Shown piece by piece: positions 36,013 through 43,938 of a stretch of DNA of 64,000 nucleotides (positions are counted from its first letter, which is position 1; each line of letters begins with the position of its first letter). The stretch is from assembly GCF_000445475.1 (NCBI RefSeq), contig NZ_AUPZ01000010.1, positions 62,001 through 126,000 of the forward strand, read 5' to 3'. Both the position numbers and the translations under genes were made by a program. Origin of the DNA: Sulfurimonas hongkongensis (GTDB lineage Bacteria > Campylobacterota > Campylobacteria > Campylobacterales > Sulfurimonadaceae). Below the pieces are notes generated by a model that worked only from the letters and a program-made list of their open reading frames with translations, was not told the DNA's origin and did not search any database.

Positions 36013-36966
36013 ATGAGTCATCTATATAATCTAGCGATAATAGGAGCGGGTCCTGCGGGAATAGCGACTGCTATTGAGAGCTATATGCAAGGTATAAGAG
36101 ATATAGTCTTACTAGAAAAAGACCAAAACCATAACTCTACGATCAGAAAATATTACAAAGATAATAAAAGAGTAGATAAAGACTGGAAGGGTCAAAAGGT
36201 TGAGCTAGATGGCAGACTGTTCTTTGTAGATGGCACAAAAGAGACCACATTAGACTTCTTTGACCAGCTCCTAGATCGCCACTCAGTTGAGCTTCAAACT
36301 CATGTCGAGGTTGAGTCCATTATTAAAAAAGAGCACTATTTTGAGGTTAATATGGCTGGCAAAATGATTAGAGCTAAAAATGTTGTTGTGACTATTGGTA
36401 GAATGGGAAAGGTTAATAAACCCAAGTATCCAATTGCTCCGGGGATAAAAAACAAGATAGTTTATACTCTTGAGAGTTGCAGTGAGGGTGAGAAGATTCT
36501 TATAGTCGGAGGTGGAGACAGTGCGGTTGAGTATGCGGTTGATTTGAGTGAAAAAAATGATGTAGCTATCTGCTATAGAAGAGAGACATTCAGACGAGCA
36601 AATCCTACAAATCAGACAAATATAGCAAATGCCATCATCCACAAAGAGGTAAGACCAATACTTGGTATAAACATAGATGGGCTTGAGGATGTAGATGGCA
36701 GAGTAAAAGTTATATATAGAGAGATAGAGCCTGAGATCTTTGATAGAGTAGTGTTTGCAATAGGTGGGACTACTCCGAGTGGTTTTTTAAGTGCGTCTGG
36801 TATAGAAGAGATAGATGGAAAACCTGTTCATGATGAGAATTATGAGACAAATATTAAAGGACTTTTTGTAGCTGGAGACATAACTCAGGAGAGAGGTGGA
36901 AGTATAGCCCTAGGATTAAATCACGGCTACGCAATAGCGTGCTATATACAAGCAATAGATAAATAA
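36013..36966 (+). CDS. FAD-dependent NAD(P)-binding oxidoreductase (thioredoxin-reductase-like without CxxC)
   Basis: 317 residues. Rossmann FAD-binding IIGAGPAGIATAIESYMQG at the start, an NADPH site LIVGGGDSAVEYAVDLS near residue 160, and a C-terminal FAD motif GLFVAGDITQERGGSIALGL. The redox-active CxxC of thioredoxin reductase is absent, so it resembles YpdA or ferredoxin-NADP reductase (TrxR-like) types. AAGGAG lies 6-7 bases before the ATG. It lies immediately outside the left boundary of the genomic island. Confidence 0.82.
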   Translation: MSHLYNLAIIGAGPAGIATAIESYMQGIRDIVLLEKDQNHNSTIRKYYKDNKRVDKDWKGQKVELDGRLFFVDGTKETTLDFFDQLLDRHSVELQTHVEVESIIKKEHYFEVNMAGKMIRAKNVVVTIGRMGKVNKPKYPIAPGIKNKIVYTLESCSEGEKILIVGGGDSAVEYAVDLSEKNDVAICYRRETFRRANPTNQTNIANAIIHKEVRPILGINIDGLEDVDGRVKVIYREIEPEIFDRVVFAIGGTTPSGFLSASGIEEIDGKPVHDENYETNIKGLFVAGDITQERGGSIALGLNHGYAIACYIQAIDK

Positions 36967-36992
36967 AAGGAGAGCTAAAGCTCTTAAAGTTT

Positions 36993-37061
36993 CGTATTTA
37001 AGGGATGGTGCGGATGAGAGGACTTGAGCCTCCACGCCTTGCGGCATCAGATCCTAAGTCT
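36993..37061. repeat. attL: partial duplicate of the tRNA-Leu 3' end (69-bp direct repeat)
   Basis: CGTATTTAAGGGATGGTGCG through CAGATCCTAAGTCT is identical to 41518-41586 except for two bases. It contains the 3' 56 bases of tRNA-Leu(UAG) and then diverges (TATTTTTTAG). This is the left attachment-site scar of the element between 37062 and 41517. Confidence 0.85.
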
Positions 37062-37167
37062 ATTTTTTAGTGTTTTTCATCTTTTCTTAAACTGTTTCAT
37101 TTCCTTTCAAAATCCCTATATTTAGGGATTTATAAAAGGTTTTAAATTTTCATTGTTTTTCAAATTT

Positions 37168-37190
37168 TGTAGTAAAAACTGTAGTAAAAA
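37168..37190. repeat. Paired TGTAGTAAAA motifs, candidate integrase arm-type sites (left)
   Basis: TGTAGTAAAAAC then TGTAGTAAAAA, a 12-base period, lie about 105 bases inside attL. A similar pair lies 48 bases inside the other boundary at 41448-41470. The pairing at both inner ends suggests recombinase binding sites. 37062-37209 has no other feature. Confidence 0.4.
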
Positions 37191-37209
37191 TATGATTTTA
37201 GAAAAACCA

Positions 37210-38430
37210 TCAATCTACTTTTTGGGGAATAAGCTCCGGAATTATCTGCGAAGCAAAGAACGAATTTACTTTCAATCGAAGTGGTGCTTTACTATGTTCA
37301 CTTTCTAGATAGCCCATTTTCGTTAGAGTGCTTACGAGTTTTGTTGCGGTACTTATACTTTTGCCTATGGCCAAAGGCACATACTTTCTTTCTAGTTCAC
37401 CATTTAACAATAGATGAGAAAACAGTAGTTCAGAATATTTAGGGAGAGGTTCTCTTTTATGAAACATCCCCTCTTGCGAAAATCTTACAAATTTTCTGAT
37501 TTTTTCATTGAGCTGATCAAGTCGCAAACTATATCCCATAAATTCAATTTGGTCCAATGATATCTCAAGCATATATTTCAAATAGCCCTCAAGCCCTCTA
37601 AGTGATAATTCACCTCTACCATCAGTTGCACCTTGTTGCTTCATATCTGCATAAGACAGGTGTGTTTGGTATTCTTTAACATCCCTTGCTAGTCCTCTTG
37701 ATATATTCCACAGCCCGTAACCTTCAAGCTTCATATTCCAGAACATTGCATCAAGATGCAGTCTTGAAACCCTTCCGTTTCCGTCTAAGAAAGGGTGAAG
37801 ATACACTAAGCGATGATGAGAACTAAGTGCAGCAAGTAGTTTTATTGCTTTTGTGGAGCTAGTATATGCTGAGCTATACTCTTTTTCATAATAGTTAAAA
37901 ACTGTATCTATTACATCATAAGCAGGTGCGATATGATTTGCTACTTTAACATCTCTGTTTCTGAACTCACCGGGTATCATCTCTATGAGTTCATTTTCTT
38001 TTTCTAGTTTTGTAAATTTTTCCATGCCTTCACTAGAGTAAAACAGTCGATGAATCTCTTTTATAAAGTTTCTATCAATTACACTATGCTCTATAGAGTA
38101 GCCTTCAACAAACTCTTGTGTTTTGATATGTGCAACTGAAAGTTCTTGCAGTGCCTTTTCTTTTGAATCATCTGAGAATTGTTTCAGCATAGCTTTTTCA
38201 ATATCTATAGGGTGTGTACTTTGAGCTTCGATTCTGTTTGAATAGTAGCTGTTTGTAATCCGCAAAACATCCCTAAAAGCATTTACAACATATTGGTTAT
38301 ATCCACTTGCAATCTTTGCACTTTCTATACAAACTTTTTCTGCAAGCTCTAATAATTCTGGCTTTATCTGTCCTTTTAAATTATAAGGCATAATTGGAGA
38401 TATTAACATTTTATCCATCCTTGATGTCAT
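37210..38430 (-). CDS. Fic-domain protein (AMP-transferase type) with inhibitory helix and winged-helix C-terminus
   Basis: 406 residues. The Fic motif is HPFLDGNGR (His212 to Arg220), complete for AMP transfer to target hydroxyls. Upstream, SYYSNRIEAQ (Glu68) fits the inhibitory [S/T]xxxE[G/N]-like motif that blocks ATP binding in cis, with Ala in place of Gly. DUF4172-like N-terminal helices and a C-terminal helical/winged-helix part (about 310-406) match common regulatory Fic proteins. It belongs to the island and may be a stand-alone toxin-like or regulatory adenylyltransferase. The target is unknown. Confidence 0.85.
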   Translation of the reverse strand: MTSRMDKMLISPIMPYNLKGQIKPELLELAEKVCIESAKIASGYNQYVVNAFRDVLRITNSYYSNRIEAQSTHPIDIEKAMLKQFSDDSKEKALQELSVAHIKTQEFVEGYSIEHSVIDRNFIKEIHRLFYSSEGMEKFTKLEKENELIEMIPGEFRNRDVKVANHIAPAYDVIDTVFNYYEKEYSSAYTSSTKAIKLLAALSSHHRLVYLHPFLDGNGRVSRLHLDAMFWNMKLEGYGLWNISRGLARDVKEYQTHLSYADMKQQGATDGRGELSLRGLEGYLKYMLEISLDQIEFMGYSLRLDQLNEKIRKFVRFSQEGMFHKREPLPKYSELLFSHLLLNGELERKYVPLAIGKSISTATKLVSTLTKMGYLESEHSKAPLRLKVNSFFASQIIPELIPQKVD

Positions 38431-38586
38431 TATATTTATTTTCTCTATTTTATTGCAACTTTTACGAGATAAATTATGAGAAATAAATTCAGCTAGAGTC
38501 CTTAAATATTGGTTTTTAAATGCATCAATTAATTTATTAAATCATTATCTTTACGAGTTAAATTACTAGGTATATTACGGGATTAT

Positions 38587-39072
38587 TTAGCTTTTTAACA
38601 TTTCACTAAATAATTTTACAGGATACTTATAGCCAATAGCTTTATAGGGCGTTTTATTTAACTTTCTATTGACTTCGTATATATCATTGCCTATCTCTAA
38701 ATAACTTTCAATCTGTCTTTTCATATCATTCATTGAAGCAACAACACTTCTATTTGAAGTTTTGGAGTAGTTGATTATTTCCATACTTTCTAAGATTTTT
38801 TCAAACTGACTTTGAGCTAATCCACTCTCTATTAAAAGTTTAAATACTCTTTCTCTCACAACCTCTTCAAAATGTTTAAAATCGTCAGCTTTTAATCCAA
38901 ACAAGAAAAATGAGTACAAAGTTTTATTATTAGTGATCAATACACAATTATATCTTCCAAATTTTAGAAGATTACAATGAAAAACATCTATATCATTATG
39001 TGACAATGAGTCAACATCAATAAGTGTTCGTTTTAGCTTATCTGATAATTTTTGTGTGATTTGTAAATTCAT
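38587..39072 (-). CDS. DUF6933-like hypothetical protein
   Basis: 161 residues from the ATG at 39070-39072. A TTG nine codons further upstream is an alternative, but family members seem to begin near MNLQITQKLSDKLK, hence the choice. NDIDVFHCNLLKFGRYNCVL, then ITNNKTLYSFFLFGLKADDF, fits the DUF6933 pattern. There is no known function. There is no Shine-Dalgarno. Island cargo beside the Fic gene (156 bases apart); not obviously one operon. Confidence 0.6.
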   Translation of the reverse strand: MNLQITQKLSDKLKRTLIDVDSLSHNDIDVFHCNLLKFGRYNCVLITNNKTLYSFFLFGLKADDFKHFEEVVRERVFKLLIESGLAQSQFEKILESMEIINYSKTSNRSVVASMNDMKRQIESYLEIGNDIYEVNRKLNKTPYKAIGYKYPVKLFSEMLKS

Positions 39073-39359
39073 GAGTAAGATTGTACAATAATATTTCAAG
39101 AGTTTGAAGTGTCAATACCTCAGGCATCATCATCACAGAGTGAGAGAGGCAATCCCTACTTATATCTTCGGGTGAACCTAAGGCTCATTAACAAAATTAT
39201 ATCTTTTTTTAATGTGCAAAAACTTGAAAGTAACTGTTACTCCTCAAATTTGCTACAACTTTTATGTCATATGATATGAAAGCTATTCAGTGCATATTAA
39301 AAAAATTTAAGCTTAACAATAACAATAAAGTTACTAAATATGCTTTTTTTATATATTTA

Positions 39360-39388
39360 TTGCTTAATTTAAATTAAGAATGTATAAT
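39360..39388 (+). promoter_or_regulatory. AbiE promoter with a palindromic operator in the spacer
   Basis: TTGCTT (39360-39365), a 17-base spacer and TATAAT (39383-39388) form a near-consensus sigma-70 promoter. The spacer holds the perfect 16-base palindrome CTTAATTTAAATTAAG (39363-39378). A repressor bound there would block both boxes, fitting the known DNA-binding autoregulation of AbiEi antitoxins. 39073-39359 otherwise shows no gene. Confidence 0.6.
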
Positions 39389-39394
39389 AACAAC

Positions 39395-40045
39395 ATGAAT
39401 ATTGTTCAACTCAAAAAACTTATCGGATTGAATGTTTTTACAGCTGAGATGCTAAAACCTATCTTAGAACAAGAATATGCCCAACCTACGAAAAAAATTA
39501 ACAGTATGATTAAAAAAGGGGAACTTATTCGTCTCAAAAGAGGAGTTTATGCTCTTGGTGCAGATTATAGAAGTTACCCTTTGAACCTTATCGCTATAGC
39601 GAACATAATCCATAAACCGTCTTATGTCTCCTATGAATATGCATTGTCTTATCACGGTTTGATACCAGAAAGAGTCTATACAGTTACTTCTGCTACAACC
39701 TATCGCCCTGAAACATACGCTACAGATATAGGGACATTTAGCTATAAAAAAATTCCATCAAATGCGTACTCTATAGGAATTGATTGGAAATATGATGAGC
39801 ATGATGGTGGTTATATGATTGCAACAGCTGAGAAAGCATTATGTGATCAAGTCTATGCTGATAAAAGAATTGCTGATATAAAAAAAGATGAGATATTAGA
39901 ATATCTTGAAGATGATCTTCGTATAGAACTTAAAGAGTTAGAAAACCTAGATACAACACTTTTATGGAAAATTTCTTTTGCCTATTCTTCGCCTAAATTA
40001 CGCGATATGACAGCAAGAATTAAAAAAAGGCAAAAAGATGGCTAA
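39395..40045 (+). CDS. AbiEi-family antitoxin
   Basis: The protein is 216 residues from the ATG at 39395. An ATG at 39380 is in frame, but it overlaps the promoter's TATAAT and so would not be in the transcript. With TATAAT ending six bases before the second ATG and no Shine-Dalgarno, the message looks leaderless. An N-terminal winged-helix region (KLIGLNVFTAEMLKPILEQE, RLKRGVYALGADY) is followed by the AbiEi C-terminal domain with SYEYALSYHGLIPERV and EKALCDQVY. It neutralises the AbiEii toxin and represses the operon. It overlaps the toxin gene by 8 bases. Confidence 0.85.
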   Translation: MNIVQLKKLIGLNVFTAEMLKPILEQEYAQPTKKINSMIKKGELIRLKRGVYALGADYRSYPLNLIAIANIIHKPSYVSYEYALSYHGLIPERVYTVTSATTYRPETYATDIGTFSYKKIPSNAYSIGIDWKYDEHDGGYMIATAEKALCDQVYADKRIADIKKDEILEYLEDDLRIELKELENLDTTLLWKISFAYSSPKLRDMTARIKKRQKDG

Positions 40046-40934
40046 TACACATCCACACATTACAGCAATGCTACAAAATTATGATCTTTCAAAAGACGAT
40101 CCATATGAAGCTCTTCGAGAGATATTACAAGAGATCGTTTTATACGCACTAAGTGATGCAAGTTTTTTCAATCATGCAGTATTTTATGGTGACACTGCAC
40201 TTAGAATACTATATGGTCTGCCAAGGTTTTCAGAAGATCTTGATTTTTCACTACTTAAACCTGATCCATCATTTGATCTGAGTAAATATGAAAAAGCTGT
40301 ACTTCAAACACTAAAAACTTATGGTTTTGAAGCTCAAATTGAGACAAAGGTAAAAGAGCAAAGTGCAGTGCAATCTGCATTTATCAAAGGCAATACAATT
40401 AAACACCTTCTTGCTATTAATGCTCCTGAGGATATTGTCAAAAGTTTTAATGCAGGTAAACTATTAAAAATTAAATTTGAAGTAGATACCGAGCCACCTC
40501 TTAACTTCCAAGAGGAGCAAAAACTGCATTTAACACCTACCCCTTTTATGGTAAGAAGCATGAAGCCTTCTTCATTATTCGCGGGCAAGCTTCATGCCGT
40601 TTTATGTCGTGGATGGCAAAATAGACCAAAAGGGCGTGACTGGTATGATATGGTTTGGTATATTCAAAACAAATATCAAGTAGACTTAACGCATCTAGCA
40701 ACTCGCTTAATTCAGAGCTGTAAAGCTCTACAAGATACCGAAGTAGAGTTACCCAAAGAGATAGAATTATATACTCCAGAACTTCTTGTAAACCTCCTAC
40801 AAAAAAGAGTGGATACACTTGATATTGAATTAGCAAAACAAGATGTGCATCGTTTTATATATGATGAAAAAGAGCTGGAGATTTGGAGTAAAGATTTCTT
40901 CTTTGCTATCATCCAGATAATCAAGTTTAAATAA
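40038..40934 (+). CDS. AbiEii-family nucleotidyltransferase toxin
   Basis: 298 residues. AbiEii/MenT-type toxins transfer nucleotides to tRNA or block growth during phage infection (abortive infection). Catalytic motifs are FYGDTALRILYG (residues 49-60) and FSEDLDFSLL (metal-binding Asp pair at about 67-69), with KPSSLFAGKLHAVL and RPKGRDWYDMVWYI later. The first motif has GDT where most members have GGT. It overlaps the antitoxin gene by 8 bases. Complete length for the family. Confidence 0.88.
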   Translation: MANTHPHITAMLQNYDLSKDDPYEALREILQEIVLYALSDASFFNHAVFYGDTALRILYGLPRFSEDLDFSLLKPDPSFDLSKYEKAVLQTLKTYGFEAQIETKVKEQSAVQSAFIKGNTIKHLLAINAPEDIVKSFNAGKLLKIKFEVDTEPPLNFQEEQKLHLTPTPFMVRSMKPSSLFAGKLHAVLCRGWQNRPKGRDWYDMVWYIQNKYQVDLTHLATRLIQSCKALQDTEVELPKEIELYTPELLVNLLQKRVDTLDIELAKQDVHRFIYDEKELEIWSKDFFFAIIQIIKFK

Positions 40935-40946
40935 AAGGTTTTATAT

Positions 40947-41266
40947 ATGGCATTAAAACCAGCAGGCGGCAAATACGAAGGTGTTTGGATAAATGAACTA
41001 AAAAATGGCGATATCTCTTATTACATCAATTATCGTGATGAATTTGGCAAGCCTGTAAAAGTTCAAGTTGGCAAAAAAACAGCAACATCAGATTTTAGTG
41101 TTAAAGATGCATATGCAAACTGATCGAAGTAAAATATAAGCTTCAACACGATCAAGAACCTATCATCAAAGGCAGTAGAGTTGCTAGGTTAAAGCTTGAT
41201 AATCTTTGGTATGAGTTTTTCATTTATGCAAAAGGTTTGAAAGCTCAAACAGTCAAATTGTAACGG
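40947..41266 (+). pseudogene. Frameshifted, truncated tyrosine integrase (N-terminal fragment)
   Basis: An ATG with AAAAGG 8 bases upstream opens MALKPAGGKYEGVWINELKN, then YYINYRDEFGKPVKVQVGKK, the arm-binding N-terminus of phage/island integrases. This frame ends at a TGA after residue 58. One base shift continues KLIEVKYKLQHDQEPIIKGS to a core-binding-like LDNLWYEFFIYAKGLKAQTV, ending at TAA near 41262. The catalytic domain is gone. 41267-41517 may hold a further scrap (YWLKTQGCSKKVVKS read at 41425-41472) but nothing firm. Confidence 0.65.
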
Positions 41267-41447
41267 GCTAATAATATTAGAAATCTAGGCAGATGTTAAT
41301 AAAGGGTTTTTGTCTTTCAGAAGGTGTCATTTTTTAGTAAATTATTTCATTGGGGTTCATATTGTATCATCGGCTTTGAAAATTGAAGAGTTATTTTGAA
41401 GAAAAAAAATTAGTAGTACAAATTTATACTGGCTAAAGACTCAGGGT

Positions 41448-41470
41448 TGTAGTAAAAAAGTAGTAAAAAG
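41448..41470. repeat. Paired GTAGTAAAA motifs, candidate integrase arm-type sites (right)
   Basis: TGTAGTAAAAAAGTAGTAAA and AAG lie 48 bases inside the right boundary and mirror the left pair at 37168-37190. Confidence 0.35.
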
Positions 41471-41517
41471 TTGATTTTTAAGTTTTCTTAAAGTGAGAGT
41501 TAAATCTCTTGAAGTCC

Positions 41518-41586
41518 CGTATTTAAGGGATGGTGCGGATGAGAGGACTTGAACCTCCACGCCTTGCGGCACCAGATCCTAAGTCT
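41518..41586. repeat. attR: 69-bp direct repeat within the intact tRNA-Leu
   Basis: Same sequence as 36993-37061 with two base differences. It spans the tRNA-Leu 3' end and a short downstream flank. The intact tRNA lies on this side. Confidence 0.85.
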
Positions 41587-41615
41587 GGCGTGTATACCAA
41601 TTTCACCACATCCGC
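41531..41615 (-). tRNA. tRNA-Leu (anticodon UAG)
   Basis: Starts GCGGATG at 41615 and ends with encoded CCA at 41531. The acceptor stem, a long variable arm (TGCCGCAAGGCGT) and T-loop GGTTCAAGTCC are intact. The anticodon stem CCAGA/TCTGG carries loop CTTAGGA, so anticodon TAG. It is the integration target of the island. Confidence 0.93.
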
Positions 41616-41696
41616 ATGTGATTATTTTAATAAGAGTAGAATTATAGTTTATATTTCTTTATCTTACTTTAATTTTGATTTTTTCTAAAAAACCAT

Positions 41697-41728
41697 AGCT
41701 TTAGTGCCTTAGCGGCTAGCATAATAAA
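41697..41728. repeat. Single copy of the AGCGGCTAGC core repeat
   Basis: AGCTTTAGTGCCTTAGCGGC then TAGCATAATAAA sits directly next to tRNA-Arg(UCU). It is a lone copy of the core in both tandem arrays. Confidence 0.55.
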
Positions 41729-41805
<77 letters not shown>

Positions 41806-41848
41806 ATGTTTTCTGAAATTTTAATTTTTATACTTTAAAAGTAAAAGC

Positions 41849-42125
41849 TTTAGTGCCTCAGTGGCTAGCTTAGTAAAACGGATTTGTTCTTGCTTTTAAA
41901 TAACTCTTGGTTTTTCTTAAAAACCAAAGCTTCAGTGCCCAAGCGGCTAGCGTAACAAAACGGATTTGTTCTTGCTTTTAAATAACTCTTGGTTTTTCTT
42001 AAAAACCAAAGCTTCAGTGCCCAAGCGGCTAGCGTAACAAAACGGATTTGTTCTTGCTTTTAAATAACTCTTGGTTTTTCTTAAAAACCAAAGCTTCAGT
42101 GCCCAAGCGGCTAGCGTAGATAAAT
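41849..42125. repeat. Tandem array of an 82-bp unit between two tRNA-Arg genes
   Basis: The AGCGGCTAG core recurs at 41859 (variant), 41941, 42023 and 42105, period 82. Each unit contains GCTTCAGTGCCCAAGCGGCT, AACAAAACGGATTTGTTC and the 9-bp hairpin TTGGTTTTT/AAAAACCAA. It encodes a short spurious periodic reading frame on the minus strand. The core matches that of the 111-bp array at 7374-7881. Confidence 0.85.
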
Positions 42126-42154
42126 GGACTTTGTTCATTTATCGTTCAAATAAA

Positions 42155-42231
42155 TGGTACGCCCGATAGGATTCGAACCTATAACCCTCGGAGCCGAAAT
42201 CCGAAACTCTATCCAGTTGAGCCACGGACGC
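42155..42231 (-). tRNA. tRNA-Arg (anticodon UCG)
   Basis: Starts GCGTCCGTGGCTC at 42231; CCA encoded at 42155-42157. The anticodon stem TCGGA/TCCGA has loop TTTCGGC (TCG). T-arm GGTTCGAATCC. It reads CGN codons. Confidence 0.93.
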
Positions 42232-42274
42232 TACTATCATTTTATTTATTTAAAAGTTTTTATATTTATTATAG

Positions 42275-42352
42275 TGGGGTGAGATACGGGATTCGAACCC
42301 GCGACCCCCGGCACCACAAACCAGTGCTCTAACCAACTGAGCTAATCTCACC
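42275..42352 (-). tRNA. tRNA-His (anticodon GUG)
   Basis: Starts GGTGAGATTAGCTC at 42352 with the extra 5' G opposite C73 that marks tRNA-His. CCA is encoded at 42275-42277. Anticodon loop TTGTGGT (GTG). Confidence 0.94.
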
Positions 42353-42373
42353 ATAATTTCATAGACATAAAAG

Positions 42374-42451
42374 TGGTCGGGGTGAAAGGACTCGAACCTT
42401 CGGCCCCCTGGTCCCAAACCAGGTACTCTAACCATACTGAGCTACACCCCG
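42374..42451 (-). tRNA. tRNA-Pro (anticodon UGG)
   Basis: Starts CGGGGTGTAGCTC at 42451; CCA encoded at 42374-42376. Anticodon stem CCTGG/CCAGG with loop TTTGGGA (TGG). First tRNA of the minus-strand cluster. Confidence 0.94.
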
Positions 42452-42564
42452 ACACTTGTACATTAACCAATCTTGTAGCTGATTAATGAGGCGAAATTAT
42501 AGTCAATTACTTTTAAAATGTCAATGCTTTTATCTCATTTCTTTTATATAATTGGTTTTTGCAG

Positions 42565-42570
42565 TATAAT
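42565..42570 (+). promoter_or_regulatory. -10 box for the sodium-coupled transporter gene
   Basis: TATAAT, about 27 bases before the ATG at 42598, with AAAGGG as ribosome site in between. An upstream in-frame TTG (42559) overlaps it and is unlikely to be the start. Confidence 0.5.
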
Positions 42571-42597
42571 TGTCTGCTTTTAAAGGGTTTTTTACAT

Positions 42598-43938
42598 ATG
42601 AAGATAGCAAGATTTAGTAGAATAGGGTTTATATTAGCAGCTGCGGGAAGTGCTGTTGGGCTTGGAAATATTTGGAAGTTTCCATATATTGCAGGTGAGA
42701 GTGGCGGTGGAGCATTTGTTCTTATATACTTAGTAACCGTTTTGCTCATTGGTTTTTCTATACTTATATCCGAGATGCTTATAGGTTACATGGGAAGAAA
42801 AGATGGTGTAAGCTCTTTTGAATCTCTTGCACCAAAACATAAAAATATCTGGAAATTTGCTGGTTTTCAAAGTGTGACCGGGCTTTTTATCATGACTTTT
42901 TACTCAGTGGTCATCGGCTGGATATTGCACTACATTGTAACTTCTACAACCTCACTTCCATCATCCATACAGGAGGCTGAGAGCACATTTACAACAATGC
43001 TTTACTCAGATATTTCAACTCAACTCTTTTATCATACTTTAGTATTTTTGATCATTACATATATACTAACAAAGGGCATCAAAGGAGGCATTCAGAGGTT
43101 AAATCTACTACTAATGCCAACACTTATGATCATAATATTAGGGATGTTTGCTTACGCTACTACTCTCGACGCTTTCTCACAGTCTTTAGAGTTTATGTTT
43201 GCTCCTAAATGGGATAAGATAGACTCTGGAGTATTTATCACGGCTATTGGACATGCCTTTTTTACACTCTCGCTTGGTATGGGAGCTATTCTTACTTATT
43301 CAGCGTCTATGCCAAAAAACTCAAATCTTGTTCAAAATGCTATTTGGATAACACTACTAGACACAGTTATAGCCATCATTGCAGGTCTGATGCTCTTTAC
43401 ATTTTTGTATGAGTATGGCTCAAGCCCTGCTAAAGGTCCAGGTTTAGTCTTTATCTCTTTGCCTACTGTTTTTTTTGAGATGGGTATTATTGGTAATTTT
43501 TTTGCAATTTTGTTTTTTATAGCCCTTGCCTTTGCAGGCTTGACATCTGCCGTCTCTTTGGTAGAGCCCATGATAGAGTACTTCATAGATAGGTTTAAGT
43601 GGAGTAGATTAAGAGCATCTGTCTCTATGGGCTTGTTCTTTTATCTCTTTGGTATAGTTGCTCTTTTGTCAAATACAGATGCTTACAAAGAGTTGCTTAG
43701 CTTTGGAAGTAGGAACTTTTTCGACTGGATGGACCATATTGCCACTTCCATCATGTTACCTCTTGCTGGACTTGTTATGGCCCTTTTTATTGGCTTTGCA
43801 GTTGAGAAGCAAAGAGTGGAGTCTATTGTAAAACATCAGTTTGGAGTTGTAGCATTTAAAGTTTGGTACTTTTCACTTCGCTATATAACGCCTGTGGCGA
43901 TGATACTACTTTTACTCTCTTTACTGGAGATTATTTAA
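42598..43938 (+). CDS. Sodium-dependent neurotransmitter:sodium symporter (NSS/SNF) family transporter
   Basis: 446 residues with about eleven or twelve membrane helices. The first helix is RIGFILAAAGSAVGLGNIWK, then FPYIAGESGGGAFVLIYL, with the unwound AVGLGN sodium/substrate site that defines the family; VTGLFIMTFYSVVIGW is helix 3. Helix 8 and others (ALAFAGLTSAVSLVEPM) are typical. The substrate is an amino acid such as tryptophan, leucine or alanine, which the sequence does not tell. Start at the ATG 42598. The stop TAA overlaps the next ATG by one base. Confidence 0.92.
   Translation: MKIARFSRIGFILAAAGSAVGLGNIWKFPYIAGESGGGAFVLIYLVTVLLIGFSILISEMLIGYMGRKDGVSSFESLAPKHKNIWKFAGFQSVTGLFIMTFYSVVIGWILHYIVTSTTSLPSSIQEAESTFTTMLYSDISTQLFYHTLVFLIITYILTKGIKGGIQRLNLLLMPTLMIIILGMFAYATTLDAFSQSLEFMFAPKWDKIDSGVFITAIGHAFFTLSLGMGAILTYSASMPKNSNLVQNAIWITLLDTVIAIIAGLMLFTFLYEYGSSPAKGPGLVFISLPTVFFEMGIIGNFFAILFFIALAFAGLTSAVSLVEPMIEYFIDRFKWSRLRASVSMGLFFYLFGIVALLSNTDAYKELLSFGSRNFFDWMDHIATSIMLPLAGLVMALFIGFAVEKQRVESIVKHQFGVVAFKVWYFSLRYITPVAMILLLLSLLEII

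Noticed and set aside
36283-36642. Minus-strand 119-residue frame in the oxidoreductase gene
   Set aside because: Shadow of the 36013-36966 gene, whose FAD and NADPH motifs are unmistakable.
41849-42125. CRISPR array or coding repeat (63-residue minus-strand frame)
   Set aside because: Identical 82-bp units without variable spacers; the reading frame is periodic because of the DNA repeat and has no ribosome site.
42250-42435. Minus-strand 61-residue reading frame
   Set aside because: It lies across tRNA-His and tRNA-Pro, whose structures explain the sequence.
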